Shown here in pieces: positions 1 through 9,600 of a DNA stretch of 58,491 bases; the first letter of the stretch is position 1; each line of letters starts with the position of its first letter. The notes under the pieces are model-generated. The model saw only the letters and a list, made by a program, of their open reading frames with translations. It did no database searches and was not told the origin of the DNA. The DNA is from Thraustochytrium sp. TN22 (lineage: Eukaryota > Sar > Bigyra > Thraustochytrida > Thraustochytriidae), in contig JABLUY010000168.1 of NCBI GenBank assembly GCA_013306675.1, positions 1-58,491 on the forward strand, read 5' to 3'. The position numbers and the translations under genes are program-made.

Positions 1-233
1 GGCAGCGCGCCGTCCGCGGCCATGAGGAGCGCCTCGTCCTCGCGCTGCAGCGCTTCGCTCACGACCACCACGGCCGCCGTGGCCCCGTTCTCCTTTGCCA
101 CCCGAATTTCCTCTGCCGTGGAGGCCGTCTGCAGCGTCTGCGCGATCTGCCGCGACAAGGCCTTCGCGACCTGCGCGGCCTTGTCCCCGTCCGCCGGCGC
201 GTGCACCGCCACGACCACCGCGCCCTGCTGCAT
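1..233 (-). CDS. N-terminal fragment of an unidentified protein, cut by window edge
   Basis: On the minus strand an ATG at 233 opens a frame that runs without a stop to the left edge (77 codons seen). It begins MQQGAVVVAVHAPADGDKAA. The composition alternates short hydrophobic strands (VVVAV, AAVVVV) with amphipathic helices, which fits the start of an alpha/beta domain; TIR-like or other Rossmann-type folds are possible but unproven. It is too short to name. The GC-rich sequence from 234 rightwards would be its promoter. Confidence 0.5.
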   Translation of the reverse strand, partial: MQQGAVVVAVHAPADGDKAAQVAKALSRQIAQTLQTASTAEEIRVAKENGATAAVVVVSEALQREDEALLMAADGAL

Positions 234-1060
234 TGTCGTCTCGCGTCGTCTCGCGCCGCACCCGCCGCGCAGCACCCGCCGCGCCACGCGCGAACCAGGA
301 CTGCTCGAGTCTCTCCAGTCGTCGCCGCTGCGTTCCGAGTCTGGTCGCCGCTGCGAGTCGAGTCGACCTCGGCTGCAGCCTGATCAGGCTGACGATTCGA
401 TTCGTCTCTGGGCGGCCACGTCGAGCCGCGCCGCGCACTGCGGCGACGTGAGCACTGCAGTGGCACTCTCAAGACGAGAGTTTCCAGGCTGCAGTGCTGG
501 CAGCGGCTTCGCTGGTGGCTTGCCAGCACCGCCAGCGCGGCCAGCGCCACTCGGAGAGCGGCTTGGAGAGCGGCCGCGGCAAAGGCGGCCAGCCGCCAAC
601 ACTGAGCACTCTCCGGGTCCCGCGGCCCGGCCTCCGAAATTGTCGGCTCGGAATTGGCGGCGCCAGTGTCCGTGTCCATGCTGCGGCGACAGGAGCGCTG
701 GTCATGGCACGCAGGCTGCTGGCTGGCTTGCCAGCGCGGCCAGCGGCTGGCGCTCTGAGCCCCGGGGCCCGACCTCCGAGGCGCTGTCAGCGGCCACGGA
801 CTGTGAGTGCGTGCCCTGGCAGTGGCGGAAAGTAGTCACGCGAAAGGTACAGCCGGGCCGGGCCGGGCCGAGTACCCGTGACAGGCTGCCAATTTGCCAA
901 CCTTCTGACTGACTCTCTCAAGTTGTGCGGCTCGAAAATCTTGGCGGCGCCAGTGTCCGTATCCATACGGATCGTAATTTACTGCGGCGACAGGAGCACT
1001 CAGACTGCTGGCAGCGGCCTGGTCTGAGCCTGCACCTGCAGTAGTAGTGCCGCGACCGCA
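234..1060. other. GC-rich non-coding stretch with degenerate duplications
   Basis: No convincing gene is seen on either strand. The stretch contains diverged direct repeats. A block containing GGCGGCGCCAGTGTCCGT and then CTGCGGCGACAGGAGC occurs at about 656-697 and again at about 941-997, the second copy carrying about 15 extra bases in the middle. A block with GGCTTGCCAGC followed by AGCGCGGCCAGCG occurs near 519-545 and 726-747. This looks like an old tandem duplication of a few hundred bases. Confidence 0.5.
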
Positions 1061-1079
1061 CCGTCCTCCGCGCTGATCG

Positions 1080-1912
1080 CGCAGCAAGAACGTCCGCCGC
1101 GCGTGCGTCGGAGAAGGGGAGTGCGACCTGCGACGGCTTCGTCCACTCATACTTGGACGAGTTGCTGCTGACGGGATCCGCGACGCTAAAGTGATTGGCA
1201 CCCCAGCATACCGTCGGCGAGAAGAGCGCACGCAGCTGAGTCGACGAGCTCTTCGGAGACGGCGGCGATCCCGCTAGGGAGGCCATTCACCACCGCGGTG
1301 GGCTCCAGAATGACGTTGACGCTGGAGTCGTAGTACTCGTCGCTGACGTCAAGTTGACCGGCGCGACAATGCTGAACTCGTCCTTGGCCCAGCAGAGAAG
1401 ACGATCGTCGTGGGCACTCACGGCGCAGACCACGTCCCTGTTCATCGCCACGAAAGCTGGCGCTGCCGGCGTCCCCCGACGGCGCGGCGACGAAGGATGG
1501 CTCGTACCACATGGGCATGCCGGACGGCTGGCCGCCGCCAACCTGGGCCATGTCGTTGGTGCCCTAGCACACGAGACGGCCGCCAAGGTCGCCACGGATG
1601 CTGCCGCCTGCGTAACGGCTGCTCAATGTCTTGTCCTTGTGTACCCGTTGACCGAATCGAAGTCCTCGTAGCTGCAGACGTCGTCGCCAAGCGGAAACGA
1701 CGAAAATTTGCCGACGCAGGCCATGTGTAGATGCCGCAGGTGGCCGACTGGTAGGCGGCGAGCGACTTGATGTCTGCCGCCGTGAAAGCGCCGGCAGCTC
1801 GCAGTGCCGGTGCCGCTCTCCGAGCGCCATCCGACGCAGCCTGATCCTGGTCCTGATCCTGGTTCTGATCGCGCGCTTCGTAGGGGACCGGCTGGCATTG
1901 TCCTGGGAGCAC
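1080..1912 (-). pseudogene. Decayed RCC1/BLIP-II-type repeat protein gene
   Basis: Reading the minus strand from about 1800 down to 1080, pieces typical of RCC1-like repeats appear in successive different frames. They are DIKSLAAYQSATCGIYT (about 1800-1740), GDDVCSYEDFDSVNGYTR (to about 1626), GGSIRGDLGGRLVC then GTNDMAQVGGG (about 1610-1530), VVCAVSAHDDRLLCWAKDEF (about 1440-1380), EPTAVVNGLPSGIAAVSEEL then CALLADGM (about 1300-1205), and VCWGANHFSVADPVSS (about 1205-1155). The recurring C-A-L/V...D-G/R...C-W-G pattern is that of RCC1/BLIP-II propeller repeats. The Trp of one CWG is a TAG stop at 1564-1566 (minus). At least four frame changes in about 700 bp, in a window whose other genes are open for kilobases, argue for a pseudogene rather than sequencing error. 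Multiple short introns are the alternative. Confidence 0.6.
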
Positions 1913-2000
1913 GGCGGGAGCGCAGCGGGAGCGCGGTGGGAGCGCGGAGGGAGCTCAGGCAAATTTGCGGCGGCCGCGTCTGGCAAGACGGGCGCGGCGC

Positions 2001-2027
2001 GGCGGCGGCGGCGGCGGCGGCGGCGGC
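2001..2027. repeat. (GGC)n trinucleotide repeat
   Basis: Uninterrupted GGC triplets lie about 80 bp upstream of the ATG at 2110, in the presumed 5' UTR of the coiled-coil gene. Confidence 0.9.
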
Positions 2028-2109
2028 AGCGAGGCGGCAGACCCGCAACCCCAGCCCAGCCCAAGGAGGACGAGCCAAGCAGAAGTGACGAGGAGGCCGA
2101 AGAAGCATC

Positions 2110-3441
2110 ATGACGAGGAGCGACTCGCAGAACACGCAGAGCGACGGCTCGGTCGCGTCCGCGCTCACGGAGGACCGCAGCGAGGAGGCGACGGTGGACG
2201 GCATGGCGCGTCGGCAGGGCAAACGCCGCGCTAGCCACGCGCCGCAAGAGCCGCAGCAGACCAAGTCGGCGCGCAGCAACCATGCGCGCAGCGCGCACGC
2301 CCAGGCCATCGCCACGCGCCATGAGCTTGCGCAGGACGACAACCGAGTGGATGCGTACACCGACCAGTACGAGGCCGAGAACGAGACGCAGGTACACCTG
2401 GACAGCTGCCTGATGGCCACGCTGGGGTCTGCCAATTCCGAGAATGAGAGTGCCGCCAAGGCCATCAAGGTCGCAGTTCACCATATCGACAAGACTCGCG
2501 GCTTCATTCGCCAGGCGCAGAACCAGGCCAGGGCCTCCATCCAGGGCGCTACCGAGCGCCGCCTAGAGCAGGCCTATCAGATCACGAAGCATCAAGAACA
2601 GAGCGCCAAGCAATCCAAGCGCATTGCGCAGCTGACGACGCAGATCAACAAGCTCATCGTAAAGCGCAACGAGAAGAAGAAGGAGGCCCGGGACCTGATG
2701 GACAAGGCCAGGCGCGCCGAGGAGGCGCTGAGGGAGCGAGAGGAAGCGGACGCGAACAGTAAGGTCGCGCCAGCGGAGCCAGGCCCGACGGCGGTTGCGG
2801 AAAAGGCGGCTCATGAGCAGCAGGTCAAGAAGATCATGAGGGAGCTCGAGGAGACCAAGGCTGAGAAGGAGAGCCTTGAGCTGGAGCTCGAGGAGGCCAA
2901 GGAGGCCAAGCAGGAGGCCAACATCAACATTGGCGAGCTGATGCAGACCCCGGAGGGTCAGGAGTTTTTGCAGAACTGGATGATCACCGACCTCGCCGTA
3001 AAAGAGATTCGCGACCGTCAGGCCGCCACCATGCTGGCGAGTTACAACTCCTACGTGACCGCGCGCACTGGGTACGAGAGCGAGGCTGCTGCTTTCGTTG
3101 CCCGCATCATGGACGATAGTTTTCGCCTCGTCATCTCGGCTGAGCAGAAAGCGGCCCTCCAGAATGACAAGTGGAGGTGCGGCCCGGTGCGCAAAGGCAC
3201 GGCCTATCCGGTCGTCCGCGACATCATGGCGGCTAATGGCCTGGCTCCCGGCCTTGCTGGCTTCGAGCGTGTTCTGGAGAAGGCCAACCAGGACTGGGAC
3301 GAGGCCTACGAACTCGTGTGCCAGATGCTGCTGGAGGCGTCCGAGCTGGAGGCTCGCGAAAAGGTCATCAGCGTCATTAAGGCCGTGCTCAAGTCGCTCC
3401 GCGCGGAGACCACGCCCCGCGCCCTCCTTAAGAACGCCTAA
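2110..3441 (+). CDS. Coiled-coil protein of unknown function, 443 aa
   Basis: The frame opens at ATG 2110 and ends in TAA at 3439-3441. The N-terminal ~75 residues are polar, Arg/Ser-rich and probably disordered. Residues ~150-275 are Lys/Glu/Gln/Ala-rich with heptad spacing (for example LEETKAEKESLELELEEAKE), a long coiled coil. The C-terminal ~170 residues are less charged and contain aromatic residues, so they look globular and helical (GQEFLQNWMITDLAVKEIRD, then a region around DKWRCGPVRKGTAYPVV). No signal peptide, membrane segment or catalytic motif is visible and I do not recognise the family. It is probably a structural or scaffold protein. The codon pattern matches neighbouring genes, with GC-rich third positions, so I consider it real. 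Confidence 0.7.
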   Translation: MTRSDSQNTQSDGSVASALTEDRSEEATVDGMARRQGKRRASHAPQEPQQTKSARSNHARSAHAQAIATRHELAQDDNRVDAYTDQYEAENETQVHLDSCLMATLGSANSENESAAKAIKVAVHHIDKTRGFIRQAQNQARASIQGATERRLEQAYQITKHQEQSAKQSKRIAQLTTQINKLIVKRNEKKKEARDLMDKARRAEEALREREEADANSKVAPAEPGPTAVAEKAAHEQQVKKIMRELEETKAEKESLELELEEAKEAKQEANINIGELMQTPEGQEFLQNWMITDLAVKEIRDRQAATMLASYNSYVTARTGYESEAAAFVARIMDDSFRLVISAEQKAALQNDKWRCGPVRKGTAYPVVRDIMAANGLAPGLAGFERVLEKANQDWDEAYELVCQMLLEASELEAREKVISVIKAVLKSLRAETTPRALLKNA

Positions 3442-3786
3442 GTTGAAGTAGGTAGACGCCGACACAAAGGAAGATTGTCCCTACTATCAGTGGCAGGCTC
3501 GTGCCGTGGCAGAGCGTTAAGCGTGCGGCTTGGTCGTGAATGATATGTCATGACCGAAATTGAAACCAAGTAGCTTGAGAGCGAGAATGCTACCACGGCT
3601 CCGCTTTCAGCTTCTGCGCCGCCAACATGGACCACGCCAGCCAGTTCAACAATCACGGCAGCTCGCTGGCTTGCATGTTCCGCGGCCGAGGTGCGCCTGC
3701 TTGCATCGACTCGACAAGGGCCGCAGTGCGCCAGAGCAGCGCCTCCGAGGTGTGACGACCTCGCGCCCGACGGCGCGTCGCCTTGT

Positions 3787-3818
<32 letters not shown>
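3787..3818. repeat. (CAAG)n tetranucleotide repeat
   Basis: About eight CAAG units in a row, followed by imperfect units to about 3830. The same unit recurs in the UBA3 intron (35051-35080) and, less regularly, near 6300-6400. Confidence 0.9.
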
Positions 3819-4029
3819 AAGCAAGCAGCAGGCACGGCATGCTCGCCGCCGCCAAGTCCGGCATGCTCGAGCCGGCTGCTGCGACCGGCCTCTCCGACCC
3901 CCTCGCCATCTCGGGCAAGCCGCCCTCGTCCCTGTCGTCCCTGTCGCCCGTGCTCCCATCCATCGCCCTCAGTCAGGTTTTGCTTTTTGACACAGAGTCC
4001 AGCTTGTTCCGGCTTCTCCGCTCCCACTG

Positions 4030-4085
4030 AATTCAAATTTCAAAATTTCAAAGACCGCGACCGCGACCTTTCAAATTTCAAACCC
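4030..4085. promoter_or_regulatory. A/T-rich TTCAAATTTC boxes upstream of TAZ gene
   Basis: The sequence has AATTCAAATTTCAAAATTTC near 4030 and TTTCAAATTTCAAA near 4070, separated by GACCGCGACCGCGACC. Such A/T runs stand out in about 70% GC surroundings. Related boxes occur upstream of the two giant genes (near 38735 and 48247). A promoter role is inferred, not shown. Confidence 0.35.
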
Positions 4086-4591
4086 GAAACAGCCCGGCGC
4101 CCCGCTGCAGCGCGCCTCGCCGCGCCGCGCCGCGCCGCGCGCCGCGGGCGCGGGCTCCCTCGCGTGCGGCTGCGCGCCGCAGCGTCCCGCTCGCTCTCTT
4201 CGTCGAGCTTCTTCCTCCGGGGCGGCCCGGCGCGGCGGCGGAGGAGGCGCGTCCGAGTCCACGCGCGCGGAGTCCCAGGCGCGGTCCTCCTCTTCGGGAC
4301 CAAGGCGGCCGCCCGCCTGTCTGCCTGCCTGCTTGCCTGGTGCCCGCCTGGCCCGTGCACGCGGCGGCGCGGCGGCGCGGCGCGGGCGCGCGGGCGCGCG
4401 GGCGCAGGCCGAGCGCCCTCCCCCCGCCCCCCGCCCTCCTCGCGAGCGCGAGCGCGAGCGGCGCTGGCGCGCGTGGAGGGTGCACGTCTCGCGGCGGCGT
4501 GGTCTCGCGGACGGGGCGGGGCCTCCTCTCTCCTCGCACGCGACGACGGCGACCACGCGGCAAAGCCCGAGCCTACTACCGCGGTAGCGCA

Positions 4592-4594
<3 letters not shown>

Positions 4595-4622
<28 letters not shown>

Positions 4623-4623
4623 G
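4595..4623. repeat. (GGC)n trinucleotide repeat in 5' UTR
   Basis: A run of GGC triplets ends about 75 bp before the ATG of the TAZ-domain gene. Confidence 0.85.
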
Positions 4624-4696
4624 AGCGGCGAGCGGCGCGCGCGGGGGCCGCGCGCCGGAGGTCCGTCCCGGCGGCGCTGCGGCGGCGCGCGGCGCG

Positions 4697-6229
4697 ATGG
4701 AAGGCGTGGATGCGTTCAAACTGACGCAGCACCTCAAGGGCGTCATGGGCGCGAGCAAGCACGGCGAAATCGACAGGCTGTACCTGGCGTACGTGTCGGA
4801 CTCGCGCGCGGAGAGCAAGCAGGACGTGGTGCGCGAGCTGCAGCAGCTGGTAGGGCCGGAGCTGCTGCACGAGGCGGTGGAGGCGGCCATGGGCGCGGCT
4901 GCCGCGGCCGGTGGCGGCGAGGAGGGGCCGCACGGGCCGCAGGGCGGCGCTCGCGGCGAGGACGCGTCCGAGTACGAGGCAGACGAGTCCGAGAGCGAGG
5001 CATTGCACGGCAAGAACGCGGCTGCGCGCAAGGGCGGTACGCTCGAGGTCTGCGAGGCCACCCTGCAGGCCTGGAACCACTGCGTCGAGTGCCAGCGCGG
5101 CGCGACCTGCCCCACGCCCTTTTGCAGCGACCTGCAGCCCTACGTGGCGCACCTGCGCCGCGTGCGCAACAATCAGATTGTCGGCATCTGCCAGGAGAGC
5201 TGCAAGTACTGCAACTTCTTCGACAACATGAAGCGCCGCGTCATTCCCAACGAGGAGCACTTATCCAATCGCCAGCGCAAGGAGGAGGCCAAGGCCAAGC
5301 GCCTCGTGCAGCAATTCACTGGCCTGCTGCTTGCCCACACCTCGGAGCGCGGCGACCCAGTCATTCGCCGTCTCTATGACCACGTCATGAGCTGCCTTGA
5401 GGAGCACTGCGACTTTCGGGTCGAGTTCGGCAGTTGCCGTTCCTCGCGCGAGCTCATGCTGCACCTTCAAAAGTGCCGCGCCGACCAGACCAAGACCTGC
5501 GTCGTCTGCAGCAAGCTGCCGCCGCATGTGTGGCGCATGAAGAAGAAGCGTCGTTCGCTGCCCAAGCCGGCCTTCGTCGCCAAGCAGATCGAGGATGAGC
5601 GCAAGCGTCGCCAGCGTGAAAAGCGCCGCATCCGGGCCTCCATGAAACGCAACGCCGCGGACGCCTCGCTTGATGACGGCGGCGCCTTCGACGACCCAGA
5701 GGATCCGCTTCAGACGTCCCCGACGACCACTCCTGGCCCGGCAGGACGCTCGCCTGCGCCTGCGCACTCGCCCGCCTCTTCCGCGCCTCGTTCGCAGCAC
5801 TTTGCACCCGGCGCAATCGCTCCGCCCGTCCATTTGGTGGACGCTTCCTCTTCACACATGGAGGACGGTGACCACCCCGTGGCCTTCCCACCAGCTGGAT
5901 CAGGTTCTTTTGATTCGTTCCATCCGCACCGACCGGCGCATTCGCACACGGGCCATCCTGCGTTGCAGCACCATCACCCGCACGCCATCGCCAACGCCTC
6001 CCTTCCCCTCATGCCACCCGTGCCGGTACCAGCACCAGGCGACCTTCCGGGCCTGGCTCATGTGCCGCACCGCGCTCATGCACACATGGTTGCAGAAGAA
6101 GACCTCGCCGCGAGCGACCTGCATATGCTCTCCATCATCGATATGGAGCACCCCTCTTCGCTCGGCAAGCGCAAGCCGGACGGCCTCCACCTGCCGGGCC
6201 ACTTTGACAAGCGCGGCCGCAATCTCTGA
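4697..6229 (+). CDS. TAZ-type zinc finger protein, probable transcription co-regulator, 510 aa
   Basis: I chose ATG 4697 because it is the first ATG in this frame; the upstream open sequence is Arg/Gly/Ala-rich low complexity with no ATG. Residues ~1-65 are helical, with a VVRELQQLVGPELLHEAV segment that resembles RST (RCD1-SRO-TAF4) domains. Two Cys/His clusters follow. The first (~130-180) contains HCVECQRGATCPTPFC and CQESCKYCNFF. The second (~220-285) contains HVMSCLEEHC, LHLQKCRAD and KTCVVCSKL, spaced like the TAZ fold of CBP/p300 and plant BT/HAC proteins. A basic KRRQREKRR helix follows and may be nuclear. The C-terminal half is Pro/His-rich and disordered. No acetyltransferase, bromodomain or BTB domain is present, so it is not a p300 orthologue; a nuclear adaptor is the likely role. 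Confidence 0.65.
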   Translation: MEGVDAFKLTQHLKGVMGASKHGEIDRLYLAYVSDSRAESKQDVVRELQQLVGPELLHEAVEAAMGAAAAAGGGEEGPHGPQGGARGEDASEYEADESESEALHGKNAAARKGGTLEVCEATLQAWNHCVECQRGATCPTPFCSDLQPYVAHLRRVRNNQIVGICQESCKYCNFFDNMKRRVIPNEEHLSNRQRKEEAKAKRLVQQFTGLLLAHTSERGDPVIRRLYDHVMSCLEEHCDFRVEFGSCRSSRELMLHLQKCRADQTKTCVVCSKLPPHVWRMKKKRRSLPKPAFVAKQIEDERKRRQREKRRIRASMKRNAADASLDDGGAFDDPEDPLQTSPTTTPGPAGRSPAPAHSPASSAPRSQHFAPGAIAPPVHLVDASSSHMEDGDHPVAFPPAGSGSFDSFHPHRPAHSHTGHPALQHHHPHAIANASLPLMPPVPVPAPGDLPGLAHVPHRAHAHMVAEEDLAASDLHMLSIIDMEHPSSLGKRKPDGLHLPGHFDKRGRNL

Positions 6230-6603
6230 TGATGTTGTCTCTCAGCGCTTCGGATGACTCGTGCGCGCGAGCGAGGGATCGAGCTGGCCAGCTGGCCAGC
6301 CCGCCAACCAACCAAGCAAAGCAACCAAGCAACCAAGCATACCAATCAAGAAGCAAATGGTCAAGCAAAAAGGCGAAGCAAACGCGACCGAGCGAGCAAG
6401 CAAAACCAGCGACGTTGGCTTCTTTGTGGGGGAGGAGGAGGGCGCGTGGAAGTTGACTGCCACGCCTCCCGGTTATCCCTGAGGGACGACGAAACAACAC
6501 GGACAGAATAGAACAGAATGTATAAACCGGACTGTGAAGCGTCTTGTGTCGTCTGCACGGTTCACATCTTCGTCGCCCTTCTCGACCAGAGTACTCCAGC
6601 TCA
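6230..6603. other. Convergent intergenic gap with AACC/AAGC tetranucleotide repeats
   Basis: The 3' ends of the TAZ gene (+) and the CEP164-like gene (-) face each other here. From about 6300 to 6360 the plus strand is an imperfect run of CAAC and CAAG units. No gene is seen. Confidence 0.6.
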
Positions 6604-9600
6604 TTAACTAAACATGCGAGGAAAGGCCACAGGCGAGGCCGACCCATGATGACGCGACGAGCCTGCGATGCGGCCCACATTCACCTCAGTGCGGTACAAG
6701 TTCTCCAGGTCCTCCTGCATTGCGAGCGGGCTTGGCCGCGGCCCACGCACAGACCTGCACTTCTCGCGCAGTACAGCAATTTGCGCACCGAGCTGCGTCG
6801 CCGCCATGAGCTCATGCGACGACCCCGGTGCGCCGCAAGCCTCTGCATAGCCGGCCATCGTGTAGGCCGGCGCATGCGATCTCGGCGTGTGCGGACCGGA
6901 GGCCTGAGAGCGCTGCGCAAGCAGCTTCTCGTTAATGAGGTTTACCCGCTCCGCGTCCGCCGCCGCCGACGCGCACTCCGTGCGCGCCTGCTGCTTGATG
7001 AATGACAGCTTGAGCTCATACTCGCGCAGGGCACTCTGATGTCGCTCGCGCTCCAGCTCCAGCAGGTGCTGCAGCTTGCTCAGCTTGTCTCGGTGCTCAG
7101 CCGCCTGCGCCTGCGCCTTGCGTCGCCACATTTCGCTCGTCCTGTGCGCCGTCGCCGTCACCGCGTCCTGCAGCTCGGCCTCATGTTGCGCTTGCAGCCG
7201 CTCCAGCGTCTCCTGCGGGTTCTCACGCGCACGTGGCGACGACTTGGGACTCGCGCGTGGTGGCGCCGCACCGCGTGGGACGTCCACGCAGACCACGTCC
7301 TCGCGCGTCTTTGTTTCTTCCACCTGGGCTTCCAGCTGCTGGGCGCGCGCCGCCACCTCTGCGAGCTTGCGCGCCAGCGCCTCGGCCCGTGCCGCGGCCT
7401 CGCGTAGCTGCTCCTCCTTTTCGCGCGTGGCGGCTGCCGCCTGGCGGGCGGCGGCCTCAGCGCGCTCGCTGGCCTCCTTGTGCGCGTCCGCTTGTGCCTG
7501 CAGCGCTAGCGCGCGGCGCTCAGCCTCGCGCAGTCGCTCCTCGTGCCCGCGTGTCTCAGTACGCAGCGAGATGGCCTCGGCCTCGAGTCCGTCCATGCGC
7601 TCCCTTGCACGCTCGTTTTGTGCGTGCATCTCGCCCACCAGCTCCTGCTTCTCAGCCAGCAGCCCGCGGATGCGCTCCTCGAAGGCCTCCTCCAGCGCCT
7701 CTGCGCGTGCCTTACGCTCCGCCGTCCATGCCTCCTCCAGCCGGCTCTGCACGCCCGCCTCGAATTTCGCACGTTCCCCCACCTCGCGCTCGCGTTGCGC
7801 CTGCGCCTCGGCCAAGGCCGCGCGCGCCTGCTCCAGGTGCGCCTGCAGGTCCGCGTTTTCTTTCTCGCTCCTGGCCAAGGCCTCTTGCGTGGCCTGCAGG
7901 TCCGCGTTCTCTGCACGCGCCGCTTCGCTCTCAGAAACCCAGCGCATGCGCTCCGACTCGTGCTGCAGCCGCGCCGCGCCCAGCTGGTCCACGAGCTTGG
8001 CCACCTGCGCGTTGGCCTGCGCCGTCGCAGCCAGCGCTGTAGACACCTTGTCGTCGGCTTGCTCGCGCGCGGCCTGCAGCTCGCTGCGGAGCGCAGCCTT
8101 CTCCTCCTGCGAGCTCTCCAGCTCACGTTCAGCGCCTGCCAATTTTGCCAGGGCGCTGGCGGCTCCGTTCGAGGCGCGCTCCTCGCTCGCTGCGGCGCGC
8201 TCCTCGCTCGCTGCGGCGCGCTCCTCGCTCGCTGCGGCGCGCTCCTCGCTAGCCGTGACCCGCTCGCGCTCGCTCGCTAGCTCACGCTCCAACGTTGCGG
8301 CGCGCTCGCTTTGGACTTCCGCCATCATCTCAAGCTCCTGCACACGCTTCGCCAGCGCCGCTGCGCGCGCCATGGTGCTCTTGGTTGCTTCATTTGGCTC
8401 TGGCATCTGGCTCCCGCTCATCACTGGCAATGGCGACGCCGAGGGCGCCACCATCGCCGTCTTCTCCACAGGAGCATTCGCCACCTCGCTGACTACGTCA
8501 GCCTCTGGCACCATCACAGGCGGCAAAGGATCCATCGGCCGTGCGGGTCGTGCATACGTCGTGGGTCGGAATGCTTGATGGCCGGCCGTGCGCGGGCGCC
8601 AGCCTCCCAGGCCCGAGACGGGCTTTTTGTTCGCATAGAGCCCCTGCATTTGATTGGTGGCTTCCTGTTTTGGTGGATCCATCCGATCCATCCCCCGGTC
8701 TTCCTTCTCCTCCTCCTCCTCCTCCTCCTCCTCCTTGTCGTTCTCATCGTCGTCCTTGTCCTCCACTTCCCCCGTTGTCTCCTTCCTTGGCGATTGCGGC
8801 GAGATGGCACGCTTCACAATCTCTGATTTGGGCGGCACAGGCGGGCTCATCTCGTCGGCCGCCGCCGCCGCCTTTCCATCGATCACCGGTACGTCAACCG
8901 TCACAGAGGTCGGCCGAGACGCGGACGGTGGCCGTGCAGTCGCCTGCCTCGTCGCCTTGCGCGTAGCGTACAAGGACCTGAACTCCTTGTCGCGAGGATG
9001 CTCCCAGGAAGACTCGCCCGTGAGCGCGTTGTAGAAATACGGGAGGCCGTCATCGCTCACCTCCTGCGTCCAATCGACTGGAAGATCTGCCCGCAGCGAG
9101 TCCTGCGCGATCCATAGCAAATCTCGGTCTTCATCGGGGTCCATACCCAGGGTGCGGGCGTGCTCACGCACGGCATCCTCAGGCAGGGGCCGGGACGAAA
9201 CCAGACTGCTGGCGATGGGCAAGACCTCCGGAGTGGCCATCTCAGGGACCTCATCATCTGATCCGCTCTCCTCGCTTCCAGAGTCCGACTTCGATGACGT
9301 TTCTGACCCTGTCTCCGAGCCGGACTCGTGCCCTGATTCGGATCCTGAGTCTGAGTCTGAGTCTGAGTTTGTGTCTGACTCTGAGTCGGAGTCCGAGGCT
9401 GAGTCGGACCCAACGTCAGACTCAGACGCTGAGTCGGTCTCCTTGTCCAAGCCCTCACTGTGCTTTGGCGACCGAGCTGTCAGCGAGACAGACGCGGACC
9501 CTGACTCGCTCCCAGGCTGGGACTCAGAATCCGACGACTCCGTGCCGGACTCGGACCCGGAGTCAGACTCTCCATCAGACTCGGACCCAGACCCGGAGTC

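Larger units (their letters stand above)
3442..4696. other. 1.25-kb intergenic region with CAAG repeats and A/T-rich boxes
   Basis: Short frames exist here but none has convincing protein character. The region holds a (CAAG)n tract at 3787-3818. An A/T-rich island at about 4030-4085 carries repeated TTCAAATTTC boxes, and a very GC-rich stretch runs from 4100 to the TAZ gene start. The A/T island is the best promoter candidate for the downstream gene. Confidence 0.5.

Noticed and set aside
4040-5260. Minus-strand 406-codon frame across the TAZ gene start
   Set aside because: Arg/Ala/Pro-rich, no motifs, and it overlaps the zinc-finger coding region on the other strand.
7076-8578. Plus-strand 500-codon Ser/Ala/Arg/Cys-rich frame opposite CEP164 coiled coil
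   Set aside because: It is the reverse complement of Glu/Arg/Ala coiled-coil codons, which always yields Ser/Ala/Cys-rich text; no domains.
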